Shown piece after piece: positions 1 through 7,301 of a stretch of DNA of 64,000 nucleotides. Within the stretch, counting starts at the first letter, position 1. Each line of letters opens with the position of its first letter. The notes under the pieces were generated by a model. It had not been told where the DNA came from, ran no database searches, and was given only the letters and a program-made list of their open reading frames with translations. The stretch is from a virus: the IMG/VR virus record IMGVR_UViG_3300031576_000014, positions 1 to 64,000 of that record. One strand, 5' to 3'. Both the position numbers and the translations under genes were made by a program.

Positions 1-168
1 CCGATCGCGAACAAGCTTGCGCACGCGAGAACCAAAGAAATACCGGCTGGAAGGTGGCTTCTCATTTCTCTCCTCCGGGTCCCTGTTGCACGTGTGGATG
101 AACCGATAGTTCCTGCCGCAGTCGCGCGTGCAGCGGCATGCCTCGCAGCGCTTCTTCTGCGTCTTCAT
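1..168 (-). CDS. Small Cys-rich protein, 3'-truncated by window edge
   Basis: The start ATG at 168 overlaps the protease stop codon by 4 nt (ATGA), which supports translation in this frame. The frame stays open for 56 codons to the window edge. The visible part is basic and has clustered cysteines (CEAC then CTRDC, with a later HTC), suggesting a small metal-binding protein. No family is recognised and the C-terminus is outside the window. Confidence 0.6.
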   Translation of the reverse strand, partial: MKTQKKRCEACRCTRDCGRNYRFIHTCNRDPEERNEKPPSSRYFFGSRVRKLVRDR

Positions 169-1013
169 GCCGCGGAGCATTCCACCGCGCAGAAGTCCGC
201 GGCGAAAGGGTCGTTGAGGTACCCCGTCGAGCACCTGTAGAGACCACCCTCACCCCAGGACGTGCCCCAGGAGTTCAGGCAGACGAAAACGAGGCCCGAC
301 GGCGTCGTCGTGTAGCCGAGGATCAGCGTCATGTGCCCGCCAAGCCTGGGCGCGGACCCCGGCGAGTCGAGCACCTCCCCCGCCTTGTAGTCCTCGAACG
401 ACTTCGCGACCTGCGTCCCGAACGGCACCGGATGGTTCTGGGCAAGCTGGTTGCAGACGTCCTCGATCCGCTGCTGGCCCGTCGAGCGGATCTTCGAGAG
501 GAGCGCCACGCGGCCCGCGCTCGCGTTCTGCTGCGCGTCCCAGGGAAGCTCCTCGTTGATCCTCGCCTCGTCGAACGGCCAGACATCCTCGGAGGGGACG
601 CCGAACTGCGAGAGCGCGTGGTAGGCGTCCGCCGGGTAGCTCCCGTCGTCCTGGAGCTTCGACTTCTTGGTCTGCTTCTCAAGCATCCGGGCGAAGGCGT
701 AGACGCCGAGCGGGGAAGGCTCCGGGAGCGTCTTGCCGAGGAAACGCAGCCGGACGTCTACGCCGCTTGCGCACGCGTGCCCGACGCACGAGGAGGTCCC
801 TCCCTGGTCGCGCACCCGGCGCACGAGCCCGACGAGAGAGAGCGCCTCCGTCGGCAGGTTCCGGGGCGCCCCGAAGCGCGCCCTCGCGTTCGCGTAAAGC
901 TGGTCGCGCGGCGCGTCGTCCGCCTTCCAGCCGAAGCGCGTCTTCGGCTGATGCATGGCAGCCGCCGACGACCTCTTCGGCGCCGGGGGCTGATCGCTGT
1001 CGACGTCGGTCAT
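165..1013 (-). CDS. Papain-like (C1A) cysteine protease
   Basis: Predicted cysteine protease of the papain fold, 282 aa. The catalytic set is visible in order: oxyanion Gln70 and nucleophile Cys76 in RDQGGTSSCVGHA, His227 in GGHMTLILGY, and Asn247 in LNSWGTSWGEGG. No hydrophobic signal peptide is visible, and the long N-terminal part (about 60 aa) could be a short pro-region or linker. The ATG at 1013 is chosen because upstream codons run into the palindrome at 1055-1088; an AAGGAAGG lies about 20 nt upstream, so the ribosome site is not ideal. It is the last but one gene visible in a run of small zinc-ribbon genes. Phage papain-like proteins are uncommon; substrate and role (virion maturation, host takeover or lysis) cannot be told from sequence. 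Confidence 0.88.
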   Translation of the reverse strand: MTDVDSDQPPAPKRSSAAAMHQPKTRFGWKADDAPRDQLYANARARFGAPRNLPTEALSLVGLVRRVRDQGGTSSCVGHACASGVDVRLRFLGKTLPEPSPLGVYAFARMLEKQTKKSKLQDDGSYPADAYHALSQFGVPSEDVWPFDEARINEELPWDAQQNASAGRVALLSKIRSTGQQRIEDVCNQLAQNHPVPFGTQVAKSFEDYKAGEVLDSPGSAPRLGGHMTLILGYTTTPSGLVFVCLNSWGTSWGEGGLYRCSTGYLNDPFAADFCAVECSAA

Positions 1014-1054
1014 GCGCGAAGCGTACGACGAAACCTTCCTTGCGTCAGCGGGGT

Positions 1055-1088
1055 GCGCACCACGTAAACCGCGGTTTACGTGGTGCGC
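1055..1088. repeat. Palindrome copy 1 (34 bp perfect)
   Basis: The shared core CACGTAAACCG plus its reverse complement occupies 1061-1082, and here the symmetry extends six more bases on each side (GCGCAC and GTGCGC). It lies upstream of the protease gene and supplies the TAA stop of the zinc-ribbon gene ending at 1076. Confidence 0.95.
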
Positions 1089-1195
1089 TGGATCGGGCAA
1101 CGCGGGCACGGCACGCCCTCCCGTCCTTTCAGGTCGACGCGCACCCACGCGCGCCGCTTCCCTTTAGCCGCCGTCGCGCCGCACCACGAGCACAT
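1076..1195 (-). CDS. Mini zinc-ribbon protein (39 aa)
   Basis: A 39-aa frame beginning at ATG 1195 carries two CxxC pairs (CSWC near the N-terminus and CPRC near the C-terminus), the layout of a minimal zinc ribbon. Its stop TAA is formed by the palindrome core. The same frame is open back to an ATG at 1282 directly after the preceding gene's stop, but third-position GC favours a different frame there, so the shorter form is preferred. Function unknown. Confidence 0.55.
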   Translation of the reverse strand: MCSWCGATAAKGKRRAWVRVDLKGREGVPCPRCPIQRTT

Positions 1196-1268
1196 GAACC
1201 GTCTTGGACGTCCGAAACATCCCCAAACCTTCGGCGGTTCCCGGGACTTCGACGTCGACGCCCGCCAA
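1164..1268 (-). CDS. Possible 34-aa protein, TTG start
   Basis: Between 1268 and 1164 the frame with the most GC-rich third positions encodes a short, valine-rich peptide (starts MAGVDVEVPGT if TTG at 1268 is used). No ATG or GTG is available, so it might instead be joined to a neighbour by an unseen indel. It overlaps the zinc-ribbon ORF by 32 nt. Confidence 0.3.
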   Translation of the reverse strand: MAGVDVEVPGTAEGLGMFRTSKTVHVLVVRRDGG

Positions 1269-1282
1269 TGACCGCGCGTCAT

Positions 1283-1714
1283 CTACTTGCGGAACCCCTT
1301 CTCGCGCGCTGCCCGGGCGATCTGCTCGCGGAACCACTGCGACATCGTCTTGTTCTCCGACGACGCGATACGCAGGAGCAGCGCGTGGTCGCCGCGCGGG
1401 ACCAGGAACCCGACCTGCTGCACGTCCATCACCTCGCCACCGATCTCGACTGGTCTCGTCCTCGACTCTATCCCGTTCGCGCGCGCGCCCTTCGGCGGCG
1501 GGAGCATCTCCCACTTCGCGCCGCACTCGTCGCACTGGAAGACCCCCGTCCTCGTCTCGTCCTCGACGCGCAGGATCGGCCTGTCCGCGTACGGGTTCCC
1601 GGGCTCGTGGACCCGCCCTTTCGTCCTCCTGCGCGTCTGCGTCGAGGCGCACAGCGGGCACTCGCCCCTGCGCGCCCGCGCGTGCGCGACGTCGAGGACG
1701 GTGCCGCCCCTCAT
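1283..1714 (-). CDS. Zinc-ribbon protein of unknown function
   Basis: 143 aa. CPLC and CDEC pairs about 40 residues apart form a predicted zinc ribbon, followed by an alpha-helical C-terminus. The ATG at 1714 overlaps the upstream stop (ATGA), which decides this start over a longer open frame beginning near 1792. Part of a tightly coupled run of five genes reading leftward; no family recognised. Confidence 0.75.
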   Translation of the reverse strand: MRGGTVLDVAHARARRGECPLCASTQTRRRTKGRVHEPGNPYADRPILRVEDETRTGVFQCDECGAKWEMLPPPKGARANGIESRTRPVEIGGEVMDVQQVGFLVPRGDHALLLRIASSENKTMSQWFREQIARAAREKGFRK

Positions 1715-2067
1715 CGTCGCCCGAACTTCCGGAACGGCGCTCCCCGTCCGCGGCCAGGCCTCAGCTTCGCGATCCGGAAGACAGGGAACCACGTCGCAAC
1801 ATCGCGCAGCGCCTGGTAGAGCCTTGCGAAGACGAGGTTGTGCTCGGGGCCGCTTGCGTCGATCCGCACCTTCGCGAGGCGGCGCTGCCCGATCTTCCGG
1901 TTCTCCGCCCGCACCAGGAACGTGATCTCAGAGGAGCCGCAGGGGACGAGATCGTCGAGCAGCTCGACCTCGAACTCCGTGTCGCGGTATCCCGGCTGCC
2001 CGCGCACGAGATCGGTGATCGCACCGAGCGTGCCCCGCATGGTCGGACGGAAGTCGATCGGGTTCAC
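1711..2067 (-). CDS. Hypothetical protein (118 aa)
   Basis: The GTG start at 2067 overlaps the stop of a tiny membrane-peptide gene (GTGA). The N-terminus, MNPIDFRPTMRGTL, is followed by a mixed alpha/beta sequence with no cysteine cluster or transmembrane segment and a basic, glycine/arginine-rich tail. The layout resembles small phage neck or connector proteins only in length; no assignment is made. Confidence 0.75.
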   Translation of the reverse strand: MNPIDFRPTMRGTLGAITDLVRGQPGYRDTEFEVELLDDLVPCGSSEITFLVRAENRKIGQRRLAKVRIDASGPEHNLVFARLYQALRDVATWFPVFRIAKLRPGRGRGAPFRKFGRR

Positions 2068-2132
2068 GTGAAGTAGATCCCCGCAGCCGTCGCGAGCGCG
2101 GCGATGACTCCGATGACGGCCGCGCGAAGCAC
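2064..2132 (-). CDS. Tiny single-pass membrane peptide (22 aa)
   Basis: GTG start at 2132; the peptide is almost wholly hydrophobic (AAVIGVIAALATAAGIYF), long enough for one transmembrane helix. Its TGA stop overlaps the next gene's GTG start, and it starts 1-2 nt from the previous stop, which supports real translation. Candidate small membrane effector or lysis-associated peptide; function not visible. Confidence 0.5.
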   Translation of the reverse strand: MLRAAVIGVIAALATAAGIYFT

Positions 2133-2133
2133 G

Positions 2134-2646
2134 TCAGCCCGGCCGCTTCCTGTACGACCCGTTGTGCCCGCGCCCGCACACGTTCGAGTCTGGTTCTTCT
2201 CCGGGAAGAAGTGGTTCGTGCTCACCGGCGTAGGCGTTTCCAAGCTCGCGCTCGAGGCAGACGAGGAGATCGCGAAGGACGCAGAGAGCGATCCCGAAGT
2301 CCGCAGGAAGCGTGCTGCTCTCCGCCACACGCACCGACTGCTTCTGCCCGGCAGGGCGAACGAACGCCCGGACGCACAGCAGGCTCTCCAGGTAGCGCGC
2401 GGGTTTCTCCTGCAACCGGTCCAGGGGCCCGTAATGCTCCTGGCGAACGATGATCTCGAGCGGCGTCTCCTGTGGCGTCCCCTCCTCGCTGAACACGTAC
2501 AGCCGACCTTCCGACTTTGCACGGCAGCGGTCGTAGAGCCCGCAGATCTCCGCGATCAGGTCCTCGACGGAGCGCATGCGCAGCGACGGACCCCGCCTCG
2601 TGAAGTCGTAGTCGCACACTTCGACGCCAGTTCCGCTCCAGTGCAT
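2134..2646 (-). CDS. Hypothetical protein (170 aa)
   Basis: Starts at ATG 2646, 16 nt after the ParB-like gene. The sequence AGCGGCAACGG upstream is a near match to the GGCGGCAA motif seen before many starts. The protein is mixed alpha/beta, with a helical stretch (about 27-45) and an aromatic-rich centre (EHYGPLDRL). Function unknown. Confidence 0.75.
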   Translation of the reverse strand: MHWSGTGVEVCDYDFTRRGPSLRMRSVEDLIAEICGLYDRCRAKSEGRLYVFSEEGTPQETPLEIIVRQEHYGPLDRLQEKPARYLESLLCVRAFVRPAGQKQSVRVAESSTLPADFGIALCVLRDLLVCLERELGNAYAGEHEPLLPGEEPDSNVCGRGHNGSYRKRPG

Positions 2647-2662
2647 GACGTTCCCGTTGCCG

Positions 2663-3277
2663 CTACTCGTCGCTGGCGGTGTCGGTGTCGTTGTCGTTGT
2701 CGAGGTCGACGATCCGCGCTTGGACGCTCGTCGCGCCGCTCATCTTCCGGGCCGCGATCCTGTGGTGCCCGTCGTGGATGTAGCGCTTGCCGCCGACCTG
2801 CACGATGACCGGCTTGTCGACGAGCCCCCCGTGCCCGCTCGCGCGCGTGCCCTTCTCGACCGCGTCCGGGTCGTCCGCGTACTTGCTCAGGCGCTCGACG
2901 TTGAGCGTGCGCTGGATCGCGTTCAGCCCCTCAATCGGCACGTCCGTCGGCTTCGTCTTCTCCGCCCTCTTGAAGACTCCCTTGCCTTTGACCTGCTGGA
3001 CGTACTCCGCGCGGCTCGCGACCGGAAGGGGAACCCGGATGATGCCGGGCGTTCCCCCCGGCTCCGCCGCCCGGAGAGCGTTGGTGAAGACGTCGCCCGT
3101 CGCCTGCTGCTTCGCCCACGCGCGAAGGACGTCCGGCTTCGATGCCGTCTTCGCCTGCGGGTCCGGATCCTCGCTCGTCCCCTCCGGCTCCCCGTGCTCG
3201 TGCTCCTGCGGACTGGCCACGTTGTGATTCGCCGCTTGCATCGCGTCCATCGCGGCCGCCGCGTCTCGCCGACTCAT
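2663..3277 (-). CDS. ParB/Srx-fold protein
   Basis: 204 aa from ATG 3277. The C-terminal third has the ParB-type signature IHDGHHRIAARKM followed by a strand of the kind that closes the fold, preceded by VDKPVIVQVGG. The N-terminal 60 residues are low-complexity and acidic. In phages this fold occurs in ParB-like nucleases and in DNA-modification cofactors; no separate nuclease domain is visible. There is no ParA-like ATPase nearby, so plasmid-style partition is not supported. Start is uncertain, since the frame stays open to 3370. Confidence 0.7.
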   Translation of the reverse strand: MSRRDAAAAMDAMQAANHNVASPQEHEHGEPEGTSEDPDPQAKTASKPDVLRAWAKQQATGDVFTNALRAAEPGGTPGIIRVPLPVASRAEYVQQVKGKGVFKRAEKTKPTDVPIEGLNAIQRTLNVERLSKYADDPDAVEKGTRASGHGGLVDKPVIVQVGGKRYIHDGHHRIAARKMSGATSVQARIVDLDNDNDTDTASDE

Positions 3278-3308
3278 CACATCGTCGCGTTTCACTTTCC
3301 CAGGTCTA

Positions 3309-3413
3309 TCAATCCCCGGGCTTCGCCTCAAGACGCGACGGAGCGAGCGTGTGAAACGTCTCGGCCGCAAGCCTGACGAGCGGCTTTCCGCACTGCCTGC
3401 ACCGGCCCGTCAT
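3309..3413 (-). CDS. Mini zinc-knuckle-like protein (34 aa)
   Basis: ATG at 3413 overlaps the preceding TGA (ATGA). The product begins MTGRCRQCGKPLVR, with one CxxC pair. It is too short for a full zinc ribbon by itself, but HxT further on could contribute. Supported mainly by the stop/start overlap and GC-rich third positions. Confidence 0.5.
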   Translation of the reverse strand: MTGRCRQCGKPLVRLAAETFHTLAPSRLEAKPGD

Positions 3414-3640
3414 GCGTGCTTCTCCGCTTCCTCTGCCGCCCGCTTCGCCGACTCGAGCGATTCCTCTGCCGCCCGCTTCGCCGACTCGAGCGAGCTTGCG
3501 GAGCCCCTAGCGATGAACTCCTCGCGGCCATCGATGCCGTCGAGCGGACGATCGTCATGCTCGTGCGGGCGGATTCCCCAGCGGTATAGCTTCTGCCCTA
3601 TCTTGTCGACGAGGAGCGTGACCCCGCCTTTGCGCGGGAT
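3410..3640 (-). pseudogene. C-terminal coding segment without a start (apparent frameshift)
   Basis: From about 3640 to the stop at 3410 this frame has strong coding character (IPRKGGVTLLVDKIGQ onward, ending in two identical 11-residue helical repeats), but no ATG, GTG or TTG lies at its beginning. The gene from 4025 loses coding character at the same place. The simplest reading is one gene of about 200 codons broken by a single-base indel near 3640. A GGAGGT lies at 3655-3660, so a rare ATC or ATT start cannot be excluded. Confidence 0.5.
3428..3493 (-). repeat. 33-bp perfect tandem duplication
   Basis: Two identical 33-bp units, 3428-3460 and 3461-3493, each encoding SLESAKRAAEE on the minus strand. 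The length is a multiple of three, so the reading frame is kept; it extends a predicted helix by one unit. Confidence 0.95.
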
Positions 3641-4025
3641 CTGTAATGCTCCGGACCTCCGCCTTCCAGTGCCGGTCAACCCGCATCTCGCCTTCGACGG
3701 ATCGTCCGCCATCATCGATCGGCTCCCACGCCAGAACACGGCGCTGGCGCTCGTTGTAAGGGATGAACTCCTCAGGGCCGTCCCAGCGCACGTGGACCTT
3801 GACGTCTGCCGACAGACCGTCGTCCTCCTCCGCGTCGTCCGCGTCGACGCAGAACGAGACACCAAGCACCTCGAACACCTCGGTTCGCCCAGAATTGTTT
3901 GGACTGCTGGGACCTACTATCTCCTCCCCGCACACGACGATCTCGTCGCCCTTCCGCGGAAGGGCGTCGCACTTCATCGTCATGATCGACGAGTCCCCGT
4001 ACACGATCTCGACGTGGACGCTCAT
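3555..4025 (-). CDS. Hypothetical protein, 3' part probably frameshifted
   Basis: Starts MSVHVEIVYGDSS at ATG 4025, 9 nt after a GGCGGCAA motif. Residues 1-125 look like a genuine mixed-beta protein with an acidic loop (DADDAEEDDG). After about residue 128 the composition becomes Arg/Pro-rich and unlike a protein, while another frame takes over. The true product probably continues to 3410 through a shift near 3640. Function unknown. Confidence 0.6.
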   Translation of the reverse strand: MSVHVEIVYGDSSIMTMKCDALPRKGDEIVVCGEEIVGPSSPNNSGRTEVFEVLGVSFCVDADDAEEDDGLSADVKVHVRWDGPEEFIPYNERQRRVLAWEPIDDGGRSVEGEMRVDRHWKAEVRSITDPAQRRGHAPRRQDRAEAIPLGNPPARA

Positions 4026-4049
4026 GCCGAAACGTTGCCGCCGGTCAGG

Positions 4050-4316
4050 CTAGTCCGCCATGTTGTCGTAGACGTGCGCGACGACCGCCCAGGGCTCGTC
4101 GTAGGAACCCCAATTCTTCTCGACGGCCGCCTTCGCCTTTCCCCAGGCTGCTTCGTCTTCGACCCAGGCAGGAGGATTGTCCGCCCGCTTCCGGTTCTTC
4201 GGATCCTTGCGCACCCAGGCCGCCTGCTTCGCGGACAGGTCCGCGCTCGTCTTCGGCGATGCCTTCCAGCCGCCCGCCACCATCTTCTTCGCCCACGAAC
4301 GCGTCACCGACGCCAT
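4050..4316 (-). CDS. Small Trp-rich phage protein (88 aa)
   Basis: A Lys/Ala-rich helical protein with evenly spaced tryptophans, ending in AVVAHVYDNMAD. The C-terminal motif, helix then GSYDEPWAVVAHVYDNM, resembles short conserved phage proteins of unknown function that end with a WAVVxxIYxxM pattern. ATG at 4316; 9 bp separate it from the upstream stop. Confidence 0.75.
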   Translation of the reverse strand: MASVTRSWAKKMVAGGWKASPKTSADLSAKQAAWVRKDPKNRKRADNPPAWVEDEAAWGKAKAAVEKNWGSYDEPWAVVAHVYDNMAD

Positions 4317-4325
4317 CGCGCCAGG

Positions 4326-4658
4326 CTAGCACTTCGGAAGCTGGCGGCGCGGCCAAGCATGCTGCACCACCTGGTCGACGTCCTTCGTCCAGCCCTGCTT
4401 CTCCGCGCGCAGGAGATCTTCCGCAAGGATGACCTGGAGCTGCCCAACCCGGTTCGGGTGCACGATCGCCACGAGCGGCGGGACCGTCTCGCTCGAGCGG
4501 CGTCCGCAAAGCACGCCCTGCACGTAGCTGGCAACCTTCCGAACGATCTCGTCGGCGTTCTTCTGCGTGACCGCCACCGCGCGCGACTCCCTCGAGACGT
4601 CCAAGACAGCCCAGCGGATGGCTCTCTCCATCAGCTTCGTCAAGCGACCTCCTGTCAA
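4326..4658 (-). CDS. Hypothetical protein (110 aa)
   Basis: Coupled to the HTH gene: TTG at 4658 overlaps its TGA stop. Other possible starts are TTG 4643 and ATG 4631, all inside or beside a 15-bp tandem repeat carrying AGGAGGT. Mostly helical, with one HPNRVGQLQVIL strand. No family recognised. Confidence 0.7.
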   Translation of the reverse strand: MTGGRLTKLMERAIRWAVLDVSRESRAVAVTQKNADEIVRKVASYVQGVLCGRRSSETVPPLVAIVHPNRVGQLQVILAEDLLRAEKQGWTKDVDQVVQHAWPRRQLPKC

Positions 4659-4668
4659 GCGACCTCCT
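4639..4668 (-). repeat. 15-bp tandem repeat over ribosome-binding site
   Basis: Two perfect copies of AGGAGGTCGCTTGAC (minus strand). Each copy holds a Shine-Dalgarno core and a TTG; the first TTG overlaps the upstream stop. The duplication creates two alternative starts for the gene ending at 4326. Confidence 0.9.
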
Positions 4669-4891
4669 CTAGGTTCCGCTCAATCCGCTCAAGCGCGCGC
4701 GGGGCAAGGCGGCCGGACCAGGAGACGACGTTGTGGAGGGTCTCGACGGACATCCGGAGAAGGCGCGCCGTCGCGCCCTGCCCGCGCAGGACGACCAGCG
4801 CTCGAACCTTCTTCTGCGTCTCCTCGGGCACGAGGACGGTCCTCTTGCGCGAGCCTGTGTTCCCCTTGGCGTGGTTCGTCTTTCTCAACAT
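4655..4891 (-). CDS. Putative helix-turn-helix DNA-binding protein (78 aa)
   Basis: After a basic arm (MLRKTNHAKGNTGSRKR), the segment ATARLLRMSVETLHNVVSWSGRLAPRALERIERNL has the spacing of a small lambda-repressor-type HTH: a helix, a recognition helix after MSVETL, then a closing helix. The ATG at 4891 lies just downstream of palindrome copy 2 (4915-4936). That makes this a reasonable candidate for a regulator that could bind these sites, but nothing in the sequence proves it. Confidence 0.65.
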   Translation of the reverse strand: MLRKTNHAKGNTGSRKRTVLVPEETQKKVRALVVLRGQGATARLLRMSVETLHNVVSWSGRLAPRALERIERNLEEVA

Positions 4892-4914
4892 GCTGCCCGA
4901 TCTTGCCGCGCTCC

Positions 4915-4936
4915 CACGTAAACCGCGGTTTACGTG
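4915..4936. repeat. Palindrome copy 2
   Basis: Perfect 22-bp copy, 24 nt upstream of the ATG of the HTH gene and 10 nt past the preceding stop at 4947. The flanking GATCTTGCCGCG also occurs beside the three-operator cassette at 24.25 kb. Confidence 0.95.
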
Positions 4937-4946
4937 AGGAACCCCT

Positions 4947-5318
4947 TCAGATTGGCTTCTCCTTCGCCCCCAAAAAACGTGGAAGGTCACCGCGCGGGCC
5001 CGAGAAGAGGAGGCATCTGGCCGGACTCGTACGCGTGGGCGAGCTGCGGCGCGAGCTTCTCTCCTCGCGCGGGATCCTCTGATTCTTCATCACGCCGACG
5101 CCCTGCGCGACCGCCTCCTTCGCGACGAAGTAGCTCGCGACGGAGATGCTCGCGTTCGCCAGCTCCTCGCTCCCCGTCCCGCCGATCTCCATCGCCATCG
5201 CGATCGCCGCCGCGCGGAAGTTCGTCGCCGCAGCAGGACCGTATGTCGCCTGCCACATGCCCGCGCACCGCGCCTGGATCTCCTCCGGCGTCGTCTCCGC
5301 CTTCTTGTCCTCAGCCAT
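4947..5318 (-). CDS. Hypothetical helical protein, C-terminus in doubt
   Basis: ATG 5318 has a good GAGGAG seven nt upstream. Residues 1-78 are an Ala-rich helical protein. From about 5085 on, third-position GC favours another frame, which gives EKLAPQLAHAYESGQM and stops at 4987, while this frame turns Arg/Ser-rich. A one-base indel near 5080 would give a 110-aa product. Function unknown. Confidence 0.6.
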   Translation of the reverse strand: MAEDKKAETTPEEIQARCAGMWQATYGPAAATNFRAAAIAMAMEIGGTGSEELANASISVASYFVAKEAVAQGVGVMKNQRIPREERSSRRSSPTRTSPARCLLFSGPRGDLPRFLGAKEKPI

Positions 5319-5354
5319 CGACCGGCTCCTCTTCGAGAAGAGCCGTTGCCGCGC

Positions 5355-7298
5355 CTACACCCATTCCTGCGTGGGCTTCACCTTGAAAACGAACGGCTCG
5401 GACTCGAAACGCCGCGGACCCGCGAGCGTGTCGACGGTCCCCTCGAACCGGATCTCCCAGTCTCCCGGGACAGCATAGGTGAACTCGAACGTGTACTTCC
5501 CGAGAGCCGCGCGGACGATCGTCCCGAGCTGCTCGGAGGGGATGCTGTCCTTGCGAGGCGTGCACAGCGTGACGAAGATCTGGTTCGCGTCGGCCGGAAC
5601 GACGGTCACCCCGTCGTCGACGACGACGCTGCACACCGCGAGGACTGGGACAAGCGTGCGGACCATCGTCGGCTCCATGTGGATCGTAGCCCTGACCAGT
5701 GGCAGGACCACCACGATAGTGACCGGGATCCCCGACGTCGGAAGGATCCCGAAGACGAGCGTCAGAAACGTCGCCGGATGATGTGCGACGGGAAGAAAGG
5801 GCCTCACGATGCGGTCCGGGTAATGCGGGAACGGGAACGCCTCCTCGACCGGGGCGACGGGGAAGGGGTAGAGAGCGTGGAACTGCTCAAGCGGCGGGCG
5901 GGACAACGACCGGCGCACCTCGTCGGGGAAGCTCGGGGCCCATGTCAGGGGCGGCAGCGGTGCCTGGAACTCCGGCACCACGAAGAAGCGATGGATGTTC
6001 GCCGGCACGGACGCGCGCTCGACGTGGTCCGGGAACCGTGGCGCCCAGTCAAGCGGGATTGTTTCTTCTGGTTGGGCCGACGTCGCGAACGTCTGGTGCA
6101 AGTTCGCCGGCACGGGTGCCCGAAGAACGCGCTCCGGGTAGTGCGGTTGCCAGTCGAGGGGGGCCGTCTCCTCTGGCTGGACCGGCATCGCGAAGAACGG
6201 ATGGATGGTGGTGGACGGTTTCGCACGTTCGGCTCGGTCGGAGTAGCGCGGATGCCAGTCGAGGGGGACCGTTTCTTCGGGTTGGACCGGTGCCGCGAAA
6301 GCTTGATGAGCCGAGACGGGCGTCTTCGTCCGATCCGCACGATCCGGGTAGTGCGGCTGCCAGTCGAGGGGGATCTTTTCTTCGGGTTGGACGGGCGTTG
6401 CGAAAAACGGTTGAACAGACGCGCGCTGCTTCGCCCGCTCCACGCGGTCCGGGTCCCACGGCTGCCAGTCGAGAGGGATCGTTTCTTCGGGTTGGACCGG
6501 CATCGCATGCGCTTGTTGCAGATGCGCGGGATGCGCCGGTCGATGAACGCTGTTGGGGTAGACGGGAGGCGTGATTTCCGGAACAACAGCCGCGGGGACG
6601 AGGAGCGTCTGAAACAGATGCTGCTGAAGGTGCGTCGGATGCTTCGGCCGCTCGACGCTGTCCGGGTAGTGCGTCTTGGGGAAGAAAGCTTGAGCGAAGT
6701 CGGCCGAGACGACGCGCGTCGCCGTCGTGCCGACGCGCATGTCGACGTCGGCGTTCGTCATGCCTCCCGCACCCGTGCGCTCCCAGGCAAGCTGGACGAA
6801 GATGAACTCGTTCGTGACGGAGAAGGGTCCAGGGTTGAAGGTCGCCGTGCTCGTCTGCTGCGCGCTCGTCGTCAGGTTCGTGACGAGCCCCCCGAGCTGC
6901 TGCGCGTCGGTGATCTCCGTCGCGCCCGACCCGTCCGTGTTCGGCCCGCGGAAGAGCCGGCAGCGCATGCGCCCGTCCTGCGAGCCGCCGTTCGTGACCG
7001 CGATGCAGGCGAAGTTCACGTCCCAGTTCGCGCCGGCGAACTCGCCCGAGTAGCGGTCCGTCGTCCGCAGACAGTCGCCGTCCACCGTGTCGATCGTCCC
7101 GTCGGGCGGCGCCGTGTCGACGAACGTGGCCGCCGCCCTCTCAACCTGCGAGTTGAACGCGGAGTGGTTGATCGCCCCCGTGCCGACGATCCAGCCCGTG
7201 ACCGGCGACGCCGTCGCGTCGCCGCCGGGCGAGGTCTCGCTCATCTCCTGGTGCACGGAGACGAGCGAGTTCGTGGCGAACCAGGTGATCGCCGCCAT
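5355..7298 (-). CDS. Virion protein with about nine 35-aa repeats
   Basis: 647 aa in three parts. Residues 1-205 form a beta-rich domain rich in Thr, Asn and Gly. Residues 211-510 are tandem repeats with the consensus YPDRxERA then FAxPVQPEEtIPLDWQP, about nine units that degenerate at the ends. Residues 511-535 are strongly hydrophobic, followed by a C-terminal beta-sandwich-like domain (about 560-647). Placement beside other structural-looking genes suggests a tail fibre, decoration or adsorption protein. Repeat number may vary between isolates. The actual role is inferred only from composition and position. Confidence 0.75.
   Translation of the reverse strand: MAAITWFATNSLVSVHQEMSETSPGGDATASPVTGWIVGTGAINHSAFNSQVERAAATFVDTAPPDGTIDTVDGDCLRTTDRYSGEFAGANWDVNFACIAVTNGGSQDGRMRCRLFRGPNTDGSGATEITDAQQLGGLVTNLTTSAQQTSTATFNPGPFSVTNEFIFVQLAWERTGAGGMTNADVDMRVGTTATRVVSADFAQAFFPKTHYPDSVERPKHPTHLQQHLFQTLLVPAAVVPEITPPVYPNSVHRPAHPAHLQQAHAMPVQPEETIPLDWQPWDPDRVERAKQRASVQPFFATPVQPEEKIPLDWQPHYPDRADRTKTPVSAHQAFAAPVQPEETVPLDWHPRYSDRAERAKPSTTIHPFFAMPVQPEETAPLDWQPHYPERVLRAPVPANLHQTFATSAQPEETIPLDWAPRFPDHVERASVPANIHRFFVVPEFQAPLPPLTWAPSFPDEVRRSLSRPPLEQFHALYPFPVAPVEEAFPFPHYPDRIVRPFLPVAHHPATFLTLVFGILPTSGIPVTIVVVLPLVRATIHMEPTMVRTLVPVLAVCSVVVDDGVTVVPADANQIFVTLCTPRKDSIPSEQLGTIVRAALGKYTFEFTYAVPGDWEIRFEGTVDTLAGPRRFESEPFVFKVKPTQEWV
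5769..6668 (-). repeat. 105-bp coding tandem repeats
   Basis: Unit starts fall at protein residues 211, 247, 282, 317, 352, 387, 422, 457 and 493, so the period is 35 codons with two 36-codon exceptions. The middle five units are the most alike; the outer ones have lost the PVQPEE-PLDWQP half. Confidence 0.9.
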
Positions 7299-7301
7299 GG
7301 G

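Noticed and set aside
62-253. Small minus-strand frame overlapping the protease end
   Set aside because: Arg/Gly-rich and without coupling; the ATGA-overlapping Cys-rich frame at 168-1 explains the region better.
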